Part shown: positions 22,471-34,700 of the stretch, piece after piece
How the letters are laid out: every line of letters begins with the position of its first letter
Position numbering within the stretch: position 1 is the first letter of the stretch
Assembly (NCBI RefSeq): GCF_030463535.1
Contig: NC_132894.1
Location: 11,613,933-11,677,932 of the forward strand
DNA length: 64,000 nt
Direction of reading: 5' to 3'
DNA from: Salminus brasiliensis
Lineage: Eukaryota > Chordata > Actinopteri > Characiformes > Bryconidae
Notes under the pieces: model-generated
What the model saw: the letters and a program-made list of their open reading frames with translations, nothing else
The model's database searches: none
Told to the model about the DNA's origin: nothing
Position numbers and translations under genes: made by a program

Positions 22471-25400
22471 GTGATGTGAATGTTCTAGGCCAAGAGGAGA
22501 TGAAGTTCATATGGCACTGCAGCACTGTCAGAACAAGGGGGTGACTAAAAAACGCAGTCAGGAAATGAATGCAGGGAGTGTATTTATACATTGTTGGTGA
22601 ACATCGCTTATGAATGTGAAACAATAACCTAGAAGGGCTACCAGTGAAACCTTTATACATTCATTTTAATCTGCAGCCTTACAAATATTATGTGTCATAG
22701 CAACTGTTAAGGAAACATGTGAAATGATTCGAAACAATGCAGAGCTATCTTGTTGGTTTTCCTGTGTACACAGGCTCAGTTTGAGGATTTTATTGACCGT
22801 AGATAAACTTGCATCTGTTTTGTTTTGTTAGAAAACATGTTTGCCATTCTGATCTGCACATGCTCAGTCTACAGTCAAACACAAAGTGTTTGGGTCCACG
22901 CGTACTAAAGGTTTCAACCTCACGCTCAGAACAATATGCAGTGCAATGCCACTGAAAAACCATAGTTGGTTGCTCTAAAGAACTTTTTGGGCTGAGGGGT
23001 CTTAAACCCCTCAGACCCTGTACGTAAGCACTTTCATTACTAAATTGCTGTCATAATTCATAGGCCCTAAAATGTAACCCTGTGGGACTCCACTAGATCT
23101 GCTAATCAACTAATTCACAACAGTTAATACTAATGCAGTTAGTCTGCATTAGTATTAATAGCTGAAAGGATCAGTTGGTCCATGTTCATTTTAAGCATTA
23201 TCATTGCATTTTCAGTAATTGTATGAAGATGCAAAATAATTATACACAGCCTCTTAACAGCCTCTTAATCGCCTCTTAAGGTGATTTCAGTGTGGGTTAG
23301 GATCACTTGCTTGTCGTCTTTTTCCCCTAAAACAAGAAATTGTGAACATGAATGTGCAAATCATATTACTTATTAAACACAATAACACTGCATGGTATGA
23401 ACAAACCTGTTATTGATAAGTTGAGTGTGTATATGTTTTAATGCAAATTTGCATAGTTTGTTTTGAATAATAATTATAATTATTATTAAAATTAATTAAT
23501 AATAATAATTATTATTAATATTAAAACTCTAAATTGTGAAGTTTGACTTGTATTGTAACTGATAAGGGTGGCTTATAGCAGTAATGACATTAGGGTGGGT
23601 GGGTTTAGAGAATTACCAGGATTATTTAGATGACATTTGGCCATTTTGTCATAAGAATGCCTTTGGTTTTTGTCTGAGAATTATACAGAAATGTTCTATA
23701 AATTGCATGAGTGCTGTCCTACAATCTTCTGGTAACATATTCTGGTTCAGCACCTTTAAAGCTCTTTCGCAAAGAGCAAAGTCTGTCTTTTTTCTGTCTG
23801 CATCTGTAGCACACAGTCTCTAACAGTGGGAAAGAATATCAGTGCTTTACCTAGTACTCAATAAAGTCCTTTCACTCAAAGCACACAGCCCATTGGCCTT
23901 ATATTATTATTATATATTATTATATTATGAAAATGATCAACCATGGTAAAATATGAAATGCAGGATTCTGGAGCCACTTACAAAAGAATGGTGAATGGCA
24001 CCAGATGTCTGAAAAGTTGAATGCCTCTTAGAGCACCCTTACAGAAAGTTATTAGCCTACATGACATGGCTTTGTTTACATCTTGAACAACTGAATTATA
24101 CAGAGTGGTGAAATTCCTCTTTAAGGATATTGATCAAATGTTACTCATGCATTTATGTTCAGCTTACCAGGATAAGGAGGGCACGCTTTCCTTTATTTAT
24201 TTTAAGGGTGTGAAATTCATGTTCACTTTCTAGGGAAAAAAGTGTGTGGAGATTATATGGCTTACAGGGAGGGAATGAACTCTGATAATAATAAAGTGCT
24301 GTTGTACACCAAACCCTTAGTGGCGTGAGGCAGACAATGGCTGACTGTGTGTTCCAACAGTCACTCCAAAACCGGTGGAAAAAGTGTGTACGCAGAGGCT
24401 GGCCCTGCAGCACAATAGCAGTCTTCATGAGTGGCTGAACACTGAATGAAAATCAACTGGACGACTACAGGCTGGAGCCAGGGAGAGAGAGAGCGAGAGA
24501 AAAAGAGAGAGAGAGAGACAGAGAGAGGAGGGGAGAGGGGAAAAAAAAAACAGGAACAGAGGGCTTTTTCTTTTCCCCAGTAGCTATTACTCATGCCTCA
24601 TGCCCAATAGCTCCTGACAGTATAAAGTTCGGAGGACTTAGCTATTAATAGCCTTGCGCAAGTGGCTATTTTTAGCCTTACAGCGCTTCTATTTATACCA
24701 AAGGGAGTGGCGGCCTCGTGGAATAAATAAAGCCACTGCATGGTTCGGTAATGGACTTGCCCAAAGTCCTCAGCTTCATTTTCTTTCCCCCCTCAAGTGG
24801 TTTCCCCAAATTGCTCTGCTTTACCTCAGCACATCCTCGTATACAGGCTCTTTATTTCTAAGCTGCTAGGAAAGGTTGCCTGACCGGCGGTTGTGGAGAA
24901 GGCAAAGCATGCAACAGTAGCCCAAATTACAGGATGGGCCAGCTCCCACACCCCCTACACCCCCACACCCACACTCTCATCCCAAAGCCATAACCTCCCT
25001 TTCATCTTAAGAATGCTCATCCACCACCCAAACTAAAGCAGAGCCTCTCTCTTTGATATATGCCAACTTGCAGAACTTACAGGAACATCCCTGTAAATCA
25101 CACATGACCTGAATCTAAGGACAGCACTAGGCAAAAAAAGTGTGTCTGTTGTTTGCTTCTTTACTTATTTTGCACTGGTGTTAATGTGAGGCTAAGTTGG
25201 CCAATGTAGCTATATGCAAATGATCACATGCTCTTGATGTTAGCTAAACTTGCTTATGTCACACTGTATGACATGCTGTTATCTGTGAACAAGGACAAAT
25301 ACAGACAGGCTGCCCCTACTGTGTTTAGCTAGTTGACAGAGGCCTACATTAGTCTTTTCATGTAAAGTTGTTCAATTACATTACTTATAGCTACATTAGC

Positions 25401-25960
25401 CCAATGCAGATGTATAGAAGCCAGCCTCTGACAACAATTGAGTCTTGGATGATGGTTCTAATTTCAAATAAAGGGAAACCTTTTATACAAACCATTGCTG
25501 TAAGTGTGAAACTGACGTTTTAGCAAACCGAAACAAAAGCAGGTTGTGACGTGATTTACTTTCTTCTAAAGGAAGTGGGACAGTTTCATTTACTTCACTC
25601 TTGACAGTGGCCTTATGCAAGACCAGTTTTCTCTGCAGGGGAGCTGCATTCTGCTATGCTGACTGAGCAAGTCCTTTTACAATTATGCAAATCTTATACA
25701 TTTTCTTAGGTTTCCATGGTTAGCCTCAACCAAGGGTAGAAAAAAGAACGGAGAATCCCAGCTTAAGTGAAAGTACTGCAACTATACTGATTTGCTTGAA
25801 CACAAGTAAAGGTATCATTAAAAACCCTGATCTAGCCCATTGTCCTTCCTTCAATGTTAGCTCGCGTTAGGTAACCCCTAGCTTGACAGACGCTCACAAT
25901 AGAACTAATTTACAACGTAACAGTTATTAAAACAGCTATGCCTAATACTGTCTGCTGTAG
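22470..25960. other. gene-free region with one regulatory-looking cluster
   Basis: Apart from AT-rich palindromic triplet sequence at 23460-23530, a (GA)n tract and the MEF2 cluster at 24.6 kb, this is unremarkable non-coding sequence. A stretch rich in TTAGCTAA and GCTAATGTAGCTA words at 25170-25420 resembles 44095-44360, 46930-47250 and 49140-49580 and may be an old repeat. Confidence 0.5.
24580..24860. promoter_or_regulatory. MEF2 and C/EBP site cluster
   Basis: Two perfect MEF2 sites, CTATTAATAG (24642-24651) and CTATTTTTAG (24666-24675), flank a perfect C/EBP palindrome TTGCGCAA (24654-24661). A near-MEF2 CTATTTATAC (24689-24698) follows. All lie within 57 bases and in sequence free of simple repeats, directly downstream of a (GA)n/poly(A) tract. 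Confidence 0.45.
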
Positions 25961-25964
25961 AAGC

Positions 25965-26165
25965 CTGGCTTACACTATATGTCCAAATATTTGTGGACGC
26001 CCTTTCTAATAAACGCATTTAGCTACTATGAATTGCATCCATTGCTGACACAGATGTGCAAATGCACACACAGCTTGTCCAGTCCTTGTAGAGGAGTACA
26101 GAATAGGACTCTCTGCCAACAGAACAATACTCTCTGCCAACAGGACAGGAATAAACAATAAAAGA
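25965..26165 (+). mobile_element. short DNA-element copy, left part
   Basis: Starts CACTATATGTCCAAATATTT and continues GTGGACGCCCTTTCTAATAA, ATTGCATCCATTGCTGACAC, AGATGTGCAAATGCACACAC and AGCTTGTCCAGTCCTTGTAG. It shares these blocks with the copy at 45170 and, more diverged, with 37700. Non-coding Tc1/mariner-type derivative. Confidence 0.65.
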
Positions 26166-26343
26166 GCTGATGTCCTGTTTTTTGCCACCTATGTTCTCCA
26201 GTGCTGTAAATTAAATTTAAATCTGTTATTTTCCGCTTCTCTTCAACTTATTTTCCAGTATATTTCTGTAACAGTGCCAATGAAACACTTCTCATCATTA
26301 CTAGTGATGTGCCTGTACTAGTAATTCCTGTGTGTGACCTCTA

Positions 26344-26386
26344 CGTGCAAGGCAGTCCGTGCAAGGCAGTCCGTGCAAGGCAGGCC
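26344..26386. repeat. 14-bp tandem triplication
   Basis: Three units of CGTGCAAGGCAGTC, the last slightly changed. Confidence 0.9.
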
Positions 26387-27234
26387 ATGGAGCTTCAGCT
26401 ATCTGCTTATGAATTCCATTACATCTAATTGCATTGAGCTATGAGCAGCATTTGAAGTTGAAGAACAGCTGCACATGAGACAGTGATTATCCAACTGGGA
26501 CAGGGCATTCCATAAGACATCAGATGTGCACATGATGATGGACCAAGAATAAAAGAATTGCCTGCTGTAAGGGGAGATCAGGATATGCGACCACAAAGTA
26601 TAACTAAAGCATAAGTGGTTCTAGCACTGTGGCAGTCATAGCGGAAATTAAATCCTGTCTAATTTGAGGCCAAGCATTTTAGTCAAGCACGGTGAGGGGT
26701 TTAAAACAGTCTTGCTACAGTCCTGACAACATGCCTTTTCTTCTCAGAGGGGATGAAGAGTGCATGAAGAGTGCATCACTGGCTACAGGCTAGTTATTTT
26801 GTACCAGCATGAAAATGACTGGTAACTGACCTGCTTATCCATGTTCTGCCGACAGGCTGTAGCTAAATTATGCAACTCTTATAGGACGCCAGAGAAACTG
26901 AATTAAGTCTAGTGGAAAGTCATAGCACACTCTGTTTATAGTTGCTATATAATGCTGAGATTCCAGTCAGTTGCTGAGTTAAGCTGTGGTAACACAGCAT
27001 CGTTTCCGTCAGCGGCTACTTTCACCCAGAGCTTATGTAGGTAAACCTGAGCATTAATCCAGACATCAGACGCTTGAGCCTTTAGAAAACAAGAGGGCGA
27101 GCTGTAGGGCAAATTAAATGGAGGAACTACTCCACTCATATCTGTATTGACAGTAGAAAAGGACTCTGGAGCAGATAAACATGGATCTATTGGCACCATG
27201 CCTAATGCCAGGGGTGGCCTAGAGGGGTACAAGC

Positions 27235-27490
27235 CCTCTAGCATTGAGCTGTGTTCTCTGGAATGATGGTGCTCTATCCAATACGTTTGGGAGGAGTTGG
27301 AGATAAGGTGGGGTGAGGATAATCTAACATCCAGACCTCCCTAACACTCTTGTGTCTGAATATGATTAAATCCTCACAGCAATGCGCCAACATCTAGTAC
27401 AAATGTCCCTGGACAGTATTGCCTTGATTTTGGGAAAAAAACAATGAATGAGCAGGTGTCCCAATACTTTTGTCCATAATTGTATTTTGT
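27235..27490 (+). mobile_element. short DNA-element copy, right part
   Basis: Contains GTGTTCTCTGGAATGATGGT, GCTCTATCCAAT and AGCAATGCGCCAACATCTAG, and ends AGGTGTCCCAATACTTTTGT followed by CCATAATTGTA. The matching right part occurs at 38275-38480. It may be the other end of the element starting at 25965, split by later insertion, or an independent copy. Confidence 0.6.
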
Positions 27491-27681
27491 TATTTTTTGA
27501 CAGCAATCTGTAAAGCTTTCCCAACCTAGCAATGGTTGCTATGAAGGAACGTGTGTATGGGTGGAGCATGGATAAGTCAATTAGGAAGATCTAATGTTTG
27601 CATTGATGTGTTCATCACCCTTCATGTTTATTACTACGTGAGCTGCATTGACTGGAGTTAAAGAAAGATATACACAGCAGA

Positions 27682-27702
27682 GGGAGAGAGAGCAGTAAAG
27701 AG

Positions 27703-27744
<42 letters not shown>

Positions 27745-27757
27745 CGAGAAAGAGAGA
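27682..27757. repeat. (GA)n microsatellite
   Basis: Imperfect GA run of about 75 bases. Similar GA tracts occur at 20701-20727, 24482-24540, 28713-28758 and 31632-31665, all in plus orientation. Confidence 0.95.
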
Positions 27758-28019
27758 TGGTAACATGGTAACAATTAAAGTCAGCCCAAATCCTGGGTGG
27801 GCTCATTAAGTGTTAAAGGCAATTACCACCCTGGAAAAATGATTGCATTACATTTGAACTCGGCCTTCAAAAGTCATTTATAGTAGAGAGATCAAGGGCG
27901 AAATCTCTGAGTAGGCTCCAGTGGGGCGGGCCTATGCAGACGTTTGGGTCTGTAAAGCAGCGAGCGCAGCATGGTAGGCTTTTTTGATGCTATTATTGTA
28001 GTATTTCACGGCTTAACAC

Positions 28020-28711
28020 TTCAGTCTGATTAAAAAGAAAACCCAGAGTCTGGCCCGATGGCTGGTTGGGTCCTGTGTACATGTGTTTGGTGGATACCTT
28101 GGTAGCACACAGAACAACAAACACAGACTTTGATTAAATTGCGTGTACTTCATTTAAAGTCACTAAACCGAAGTCATTATATATGCAAACAGGCTTACAA
28201 GTCTGAAAGGCATGAACAAATATGTGTTCTTCCTCCCCTGCCCTTTCTGCTGAACTGCAGTGAACTTTGCTGAGACGTTGCTGAACTGCAGAATTCCAGC
28301 TTCAGGCTTCTTTGACACAACTGAGAGGGCATTGTTTGCCTTTTTTTTGGGGGCCACGTGTAATTGGAAGGTACGTGTAAAACCAGCAGGACGCTTTAGA
28401 GAGCCTGAGCGCTGGCTGACTAGTTTCAGTGGGGTAGGGGGTGGTGGAGAGGTGGGAGTTAGGGGGTGGTGGGCAGTGGTGGAGGGGGTGGGGGTGCAGG
28501 GTTGCGCTAATGCTAACCGGCTTGACAAACCCGAACAGTTGGAAAAAAAAAAGACTTTAAGTGCGGCCAGTCTCAACCTCTCCCAGCCCCACACCCAGCC
28601 ACAATCAAGAGGCGGTGGGTTAGACCGTGGCAGCCCAGCATGATGGTAGAGGTCAAAGAGAGACAGAGGGTTTATAGGGCGTGGTGATACTTTCGAGACT
28701 ACAGCTTAACA

Positions 28712-28749
<38 letters not shown>

Positions 28750-31180
28750 CGAGAGAGACTACACTAATGACAGGCCAAGGCCCCAGAGTTTCAATTGCTT
28801 GTGACCAGCACATTGGCATGAAAGGCAGAAAGCTCATGATGAACACTTTTATAGAGCAACTCTGGTGCACGCTGTCGTTGTTACAGTATCTACTGCTGCT
28901 GCAGTTTACGGGCCTACACTCAGACCTAATTTGCATCTACTCAGGCCTGCAATACTTGCATTCTTATTAATATCTGTCTCATACCGCACTAAGAAAGCTT
29001 ATACAACATATATAAAATATGTGGCACATAACTCATTCTTCTTTATTCTATAACTTTATTCAGTTTTATTCATTTAGTGTTTGTATTGTTGATACTTCTG
29101 AAACTGCGTCTGAAACTATGCAAACAATGTGCACATTTACATCAATTACACTGAATGCATCACCCTTTGTGCAGGGTTATTGTGCAGGTTCCCTAGGTAA
29201 TGTCCTTTATGATCCAGTTATTTTGCATATAAGATCAATACTTAATTCTAATCAGGAAAAGAATAAATAATACATAAGTATAATATAACATATATTCATT
29301 TAATATATAATAGGAATATTGTCACTGCCATGTAACCATTTCATATCTCCACAAAGTCATTTTGGAGCATTTCTATTGGTCCATTCACCATTAATTTGTG
29401 ACTTGAAGAACATCTGCCAGATTCCAATTGTGTCAAAAAGTGGAAAACGGCAAAGATACAAGGCTTTGTGTGATAGCAATGATATTCAAACAACTACACT
29501 GCATTAAACATAGAAATCTGATGAACAGTAAATAACATAGTAATCATAGTTTTTCAGGATGGTACATATTCATGGAGGCTTGCAGGTATCAAGGGATTTG
29601 AGTGTAGACTTGTACAGTGTGTACTTACTGTACGGTGTTTTAGCATTGCACCTCATATCTTGTTTAATTGAACAATACTGTGTATCCCCACTGTCATGCA
29701 AAAACTTGTTTTTGACTGAATCTGGCAACTGCTACAAGATGCAAAAAGGAATATCTGTGCAATTTGCAGAGCATAAAAAAAAAACCAATCTCCACTTAGA
29801 TACCAATGAAGGCTTTGGTGCTTACAGAAGATCTAAAGTACACCTTTACAATAACTTGGCTTTAATGATTTTGGCTTTGGTCTAATGTTCACATTTTAGT
29901 ACTGAGCCTAAAGATCCAACCAGAAACTGTTGTATCGAGCAGCACAGCTGCTGCTAGGAACTGCAAGCCACTAAAATGTGCCCTTGTGTTCTGTGGTGGT
30001 AAACTGAAGGCCCGTCTCGGAGCAGCTGTTTGACAGTTCCTGGTTGAGACATAAAAGCGCAGAAAATAAACAGTTCTCTGAGAACTGTGTCATTTTTCAA
30101 AGTTCCAAGGTATACATACTTATCACGAGAGCCGGTACATGATTAGGCGAAATGCGTCAGTCAAGCGAGGTTTTACCACTTCCAGCTCGAGGGTCATAAA
30201 TTCTTCAGGACTTCAGTGTTTACAATCATACATGTGATGGCTTTCATTTCCTTCAAAGGTAGATGATTGACAGTAAGCAAGAACTTTAACATTCAAATCT
30301 GCAAGGACGGACTTAACTTTCTGTTGACAAACATTTGCACGTTGGCAGATGTCTGACACTTTATCCAACCACAGCAAATGAAGTAAGGACTCTTTGCTTG
30401 AGCTTTATGGGTTTTAGGATTATCATGGATAAATGAATTGCTCTTCATAAACGATGCATGAACTTTTTATCATCAAAAAATAAAAGCAAAAACCACTCTA
30501 AAAATTGCAATTAGGGCAATAACAAAAGCAGTGTAATTCTATATGTATTGATTATCTCTTTTTTATTGCTATTTTTTTTAATTCATTTATTTATTTTTAT
30601 GTTGTTCATATCATTTTTTTTATGATAAAAAAGTCTCAATACAAAATGTAAATCTATTCAATGTGCAACAAGTCACACTATTACAGGGTTCCTGCTTTTT
30701 ACTAGGACGTTTCCATACATTAATACATACATACAAACATACATACATGCAAAGAGTGTATTAAAAGCCTCTCAGTATCAACTAGTTAAAGACACATGGT
30801 TACTAGATATACTCCTAAACACTGAGTACTATATGCAAGACACTTCCATAAGATACAGTTCCGTCTGTGAATACTGTGTTGTTCTTTAAAAGTAAGGCTC
30901 ACTGGTTTCAGACATGCCACTAGTGTCGGACAGTCTAGTGTTATTTTGGTAGCGAGGTAAATGATGGCTATATAGAAGAAAGTCGAGGCACGTCAAGACA
31001 AGTTAGATACAAAGTCATAACCACACGGATATCATATTTTCCTGTGTCTTATGCATTAGGAATAAACTGAATATACGTCCGTATTGAAATCTATCCAACT
31101 ATCCCAAATTGGGAGCAAATGACTTGCAGCTAGGTCAATATAGTTGACTGATGCGAACTAGCAAGGAAATCCTCTAAAAA
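28020..31180. other. gene-free region
   Basis: A G-rich/C-rich block at 28430-28620 yields open frames on both strands that do not resemble proteins. An E-box CACGTG at 28355-28360 sits beside TAATTG. The R1 repeat at 29285 is the only recognised element. Confidence 0.5.
29285..29480 (+). repeat. dispersed unclassified repeat (family R1)
   Basis: Contains TCTATTGGTCCATTCACCAT and CATCTGCCAGATTCCAATTG. These blocks, in the same order, recur at 32605-32870, and in part at 57280-57420 and 1905-2025. No coding potential; the class cannot be determined from these pieces. Confidence 0.6.
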
Positions 31181-31457
31181 GTTGGTTGGTTCTTCAAATC
31201 CCTAAAGTGGTCGGGTTGTTTTGCCAAATACAGACAACATGTCTCCAATATACTCAAAGAAGTGAGACACGACACCACTGCACCTACATTCATGCCACTT
31301 TTCTCTGTTATGAAGCTTCTAAAAAGGAATGGATGGAAGCTCCTGCAGAAATGGTAGGAATTTCACATTCTACTAATGGTGACTTATGGTATGGGATAGC
31401 CGAGATGTACTAGGTTAAGTTTATGTTGAGGTGGAGGTTCAGATAAAAAAAAGACTG

Positions 31458-31470
31458 GTTGCCTAGTAAC
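31458..31470 (+). promoter_or_regulatory. RFX X-box-like site
   Basis: GTTGCCTAGTAAC is an exact fit to the X-box pattern GTNRCC-N-RGYAAC. No promoter is visible nearby. Confidence 0.35.
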
Positions 31471-31631
31471 ATTCTCTGTTTGAATCATTTGATTTCTGTG
31501 TGTCTGAGTTACATCAGTAATTCGTACATATGCATAAGGGTCAACCTATATTCAGTATACTGTACAAATCCTGAAATGCTCATATGCACAATTTCCTCTT
31601 GAGACCAGGCTGTTATAGCACTATTGGTTTA

Positions 31632-31665
<34 letters not shown>

Positions 31666-31684
31666 TGTGTTAAGCAGTGTCCTA

Positions 31685-31820
31685 TTCCATCCATCCATCT
31701 TCTTATCTGCTTCTCTCCGGTCAGGGTCAGGGTGGGTTGAAAGTTTACCTGGAAACCCGGGGTGCAAGGCAGGAATACCCCCTGGACAGGGCGCCAGTCC
31801 ACTTCAGGGTCAGTGTTCTA
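31685..31820 (+). repeat. dispersed retroelement-tail repeat
   Basis: CCATCCATCCATCTTCTTAT, then GGTCAGGGTCAGGGTGG, then AATACCCCCTGGACAGGGCG and CCAGTCCACTTCAGGG. This block order is a common fish retroelement tail. A second, more diverged copy is at 56385. Confidence 0.65.
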
Positions 31821-32049
31821 ATTATGAACAAATATCGACAAATATTTGTATAATGAGTAGAGACTGACTAAACGTATCCATTTATTATTAGGAATTTTCT
31901 CATTTACCAGGACTTTCCCTGATTGCATTGGGATATGTGGAGACCCAGTATTAATTAGCTAACTGTGTATTTACATCTAAATAATGGAGAAAAATGACAG
32001 TAATACGTCTTGAGGGTTTATCAGGCTGGAAATCTCAGGGTCTCTTCAC

Positions 32050-32151
32050 CTTCCTACAGTCTTTGGCTGCCGCTCTAATCTTAAACACATCAGCCTGTTC
32101 TCTACATGTTTCCATGGCGAGCTTCGTCTTCTCCAACCCTCCACTGTCAAC
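32050..32151 (-). other. candidate orphan coding exon
   Basis: On the minus strand a pyrimidine tract ending TTTTTGTTCAG is followed by exactly 34 open codons (102 bases) and a donor-like AAG|GTGAAG. If real it is a phase-0 exon. Its peptide begins VDSGGLEKTKLAMETCREQ and ends IRAAAKDCRK, a charged, helix-prone segment with two Cys. The frame also stays open on both sides: 59 codons upstream and four codons (VKRP) before a stop downstream. I do not recognise the family and see no partner exons nearby. Confidence 0.35.
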
Positions 32152-32604
32152 CTGAACAAAAAGAGAGACACACCCCGTCCTTTTTATCTTGGAAGTGCTG
32201 TCCGGCCTCCCCAGCTGCACTGACATCTGTTTTTCCCTGCGGGACGTGTGCCGTTCTGTGCTCTCTGAAAGGGGCCTGCCCAAATTGCATTCACTCTTAT
32301 TCACACACGCGTCTCCACAGTCACACACTTATGACCTCCTTTGTGCCCGCTACTCAGACTACCAGCCAGTGGGGTTAATTGGTTCCAGACAATGGTGCAA
32401 GTGTACAATAGTGTCATGGTAATGATGTATTATGAGGATTTGTTCCAAGTTCAGTGGTCTCTCCTTGAATTTGACATGGTTTTGGAAATGAGCCATCATT
32501 TCGGAGTATTTCATTGGACAGCAATGCTATAATTAATCAAAAGTGAAGTATTTTTTATGTTTTATATTTTTGTGCTTCTAATTCCCAAGTACATTTTAAA
32601 TATA

Positions 32605-32870
32605 TTGTTACTGTCACAAAAACCTTGTATCTCCAAAATGGCAACTTTACAGGAAAATAAAAAAACAACCTTCTTAACTTAAAGTCAGTGTAAAAAGATT
32701 TGATTCCAGTTCATTTTAGAACATTTTTCTTGGTCCATTCATCATGAATTATTGACATAATGTACAGAACAACTGCCAGATTCAAACTACGAAAGCACAA
32801 ATGGAAATTCAAGGTTTTTCCATGATTGCGACATTACACTTGAATCAGTTCTAGTATTTTGTAAATTTCA
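32605..32870 (+). repeat. dispersed unclassified repeat (family R1), longest copy
   Basis: CTCCAAAATGGCAACTTTAC, AACCTTCTTAACTTAAAGTC, TTGGTCCATTCATCATGAAT and ACAACTGCCAGATTCAAACT. This is the longest of four copies in the window and the best basis for a consensus. Confidence 0.6.
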
Positions 32871-34524
32871 AGAAGCCCTGCAGTGTAGAGAGAGGGACGA
32901 AGTATCTACTTGTAACGGATTGACAAATATGCATGAGAAAGTCTTCAGGAAGTGAATTACTTAAACTATGAGCTTGTTTTGCAAATCCACGTATATCCAC
33001 CTAGTTCCTGGGAAATTACATCTATTTCTCCAAACTTCTGAATAATTGAATCATTAAGTTGCAAGTCATCCAATGTGGTTGCAATGTCTACAGCACAAAC
33101 ATGGCCATTTCTTTTACTATTCAGAGCAATTAGAAGAACCTAAACATGATTTAGATTGTTTATATGTAACAGGGATGATGATAAAGCAGTGGTGAATGTT
33201 TTTATGGGAGAAATATTTTTCTCCTTATGTGTCTATTTATCAATGAATTAAAACAACAACAACAGCAGAAAAAAGAAAAGCCTAATTAAACATATCATAA
33301 CATGGTGTGTTTATAACTATGTAATACCATGTAACTATGTAAAACCATGTAACATTCTGTGCTGGAGCTTTTTTAGAGATCTCTGGTTCCATTCCTTACC
33401 ACTGTGAACATTTAGAACTTAGTAAGATTCTCTAGAATGGAGCATTTCACACCACACCACTGTGAATGACTTTGATTACAACATGACCATATAATTATGC
33501 AGAATTATGAAATTCCTCTTTAAGACCAACAAGTCTGTAACAAGTAAATTAGTCTCTGATGGTTTCTGTCAGGCTAGTATGCATGTGCTGCCATTACCAT
33601 CACAAAGGCAGAGCTGAAACACCCCTTCCACCCCATCCACCCCACCACATGACTGAGTCAACTCAGCAGCCCTAAAAATACACACTAACCCTTGAGTCTC
33701 AACCTCGGTGTCCCCCCCACCTCCCCCCCCCTGCTCCGATACAGTCTCTCTCTCTCTCCTTCTTTCTCGCCAGCCTGCCAACACCCTCCTCCTCCTCCGC
33801 ATGCTGGCCCTATTTTCTGTGCAACAAAGAGAAATTGGGAAGGGGCGGGAGCAGTGGAGTTGGAAAGGCAACGCATGGGATTGACCTCAAACCGTTGGCG
33901 TTACCCGCCACTGTGACGTTTGAGGAGCGAAAGGTCCTCCTGCGCTTTTCATGACACACTCAGCAGCTTCCCAGAGGCCGCTTGGCAGAAACCTGTAGGC
34001 TATTCCTGTTATGTCTGCAGGTTCAGCCTAAAACAAGCGGGGGAGGAAAGAGGAAAGCATAAACGCTGCAGTCGAAAAGAGTTGGCCTAGACAGGGCCGA
34101 ACTAAGAGTAGCTAGCTGGCTGGGGAGAGTGATAATCTACTTATTTATGGATGGACACACAGTCACACTCACACCCTCACACACACAAGGCACTTTTGTT
34201 TTTGTACCTTGACGGGACATGTCTGTAACTACTGTACCTATATGCAGTAATTTGTCCCATATGTATAATGTATATGCACGTACTTAATATGTCTCATATG
34301 TTGAATGTATTTTGTCATGCAAAAAGCACAGTCAATTGCCCCAATATAATATATGCCCCAATGCATATAAGTGCGAATGTGAATCTGACAGTTGTTCTTT
34401 ACATTGGGTCAAAAGTTCATGATTAATGGACCAATATAAAAGCTCTAAAATGACTTATGACTGATATTTATGTCACCACTGACAGTTAAAATGAAAAACA
34501 TTAATTATCCTTATAATAATTTTC

Positions 34525-34700
34525 CATAAGGATCATCACAAGGGCCAAATTGTGATGCCTAGACAACAGGGTTAGAACATCTCCAATCAGGCAGCTCTTG
34601 TGGAGCCTTTTCTGGTATGCAGTGGTTAGTACCCACCAAAAGTGGTTTAAAAGACAACTGGTGAACCTGCAACATTGGCAACTGCGGCTCACTGATGATT
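34525..34700 (+). mobile_element. Tc1-type element fragment
   Basis: Contains GCCAAATTGTGATGCCTAGA, CAGCTCTTGTGG, TATGCAGTGGTTAGTACCCA and CCAAAAGTGGTTTAAAAGAC. This is the transposase N-terminal segment of the family seen at 19538 and 48290, truncated on both sides. Confidence 0.7.
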
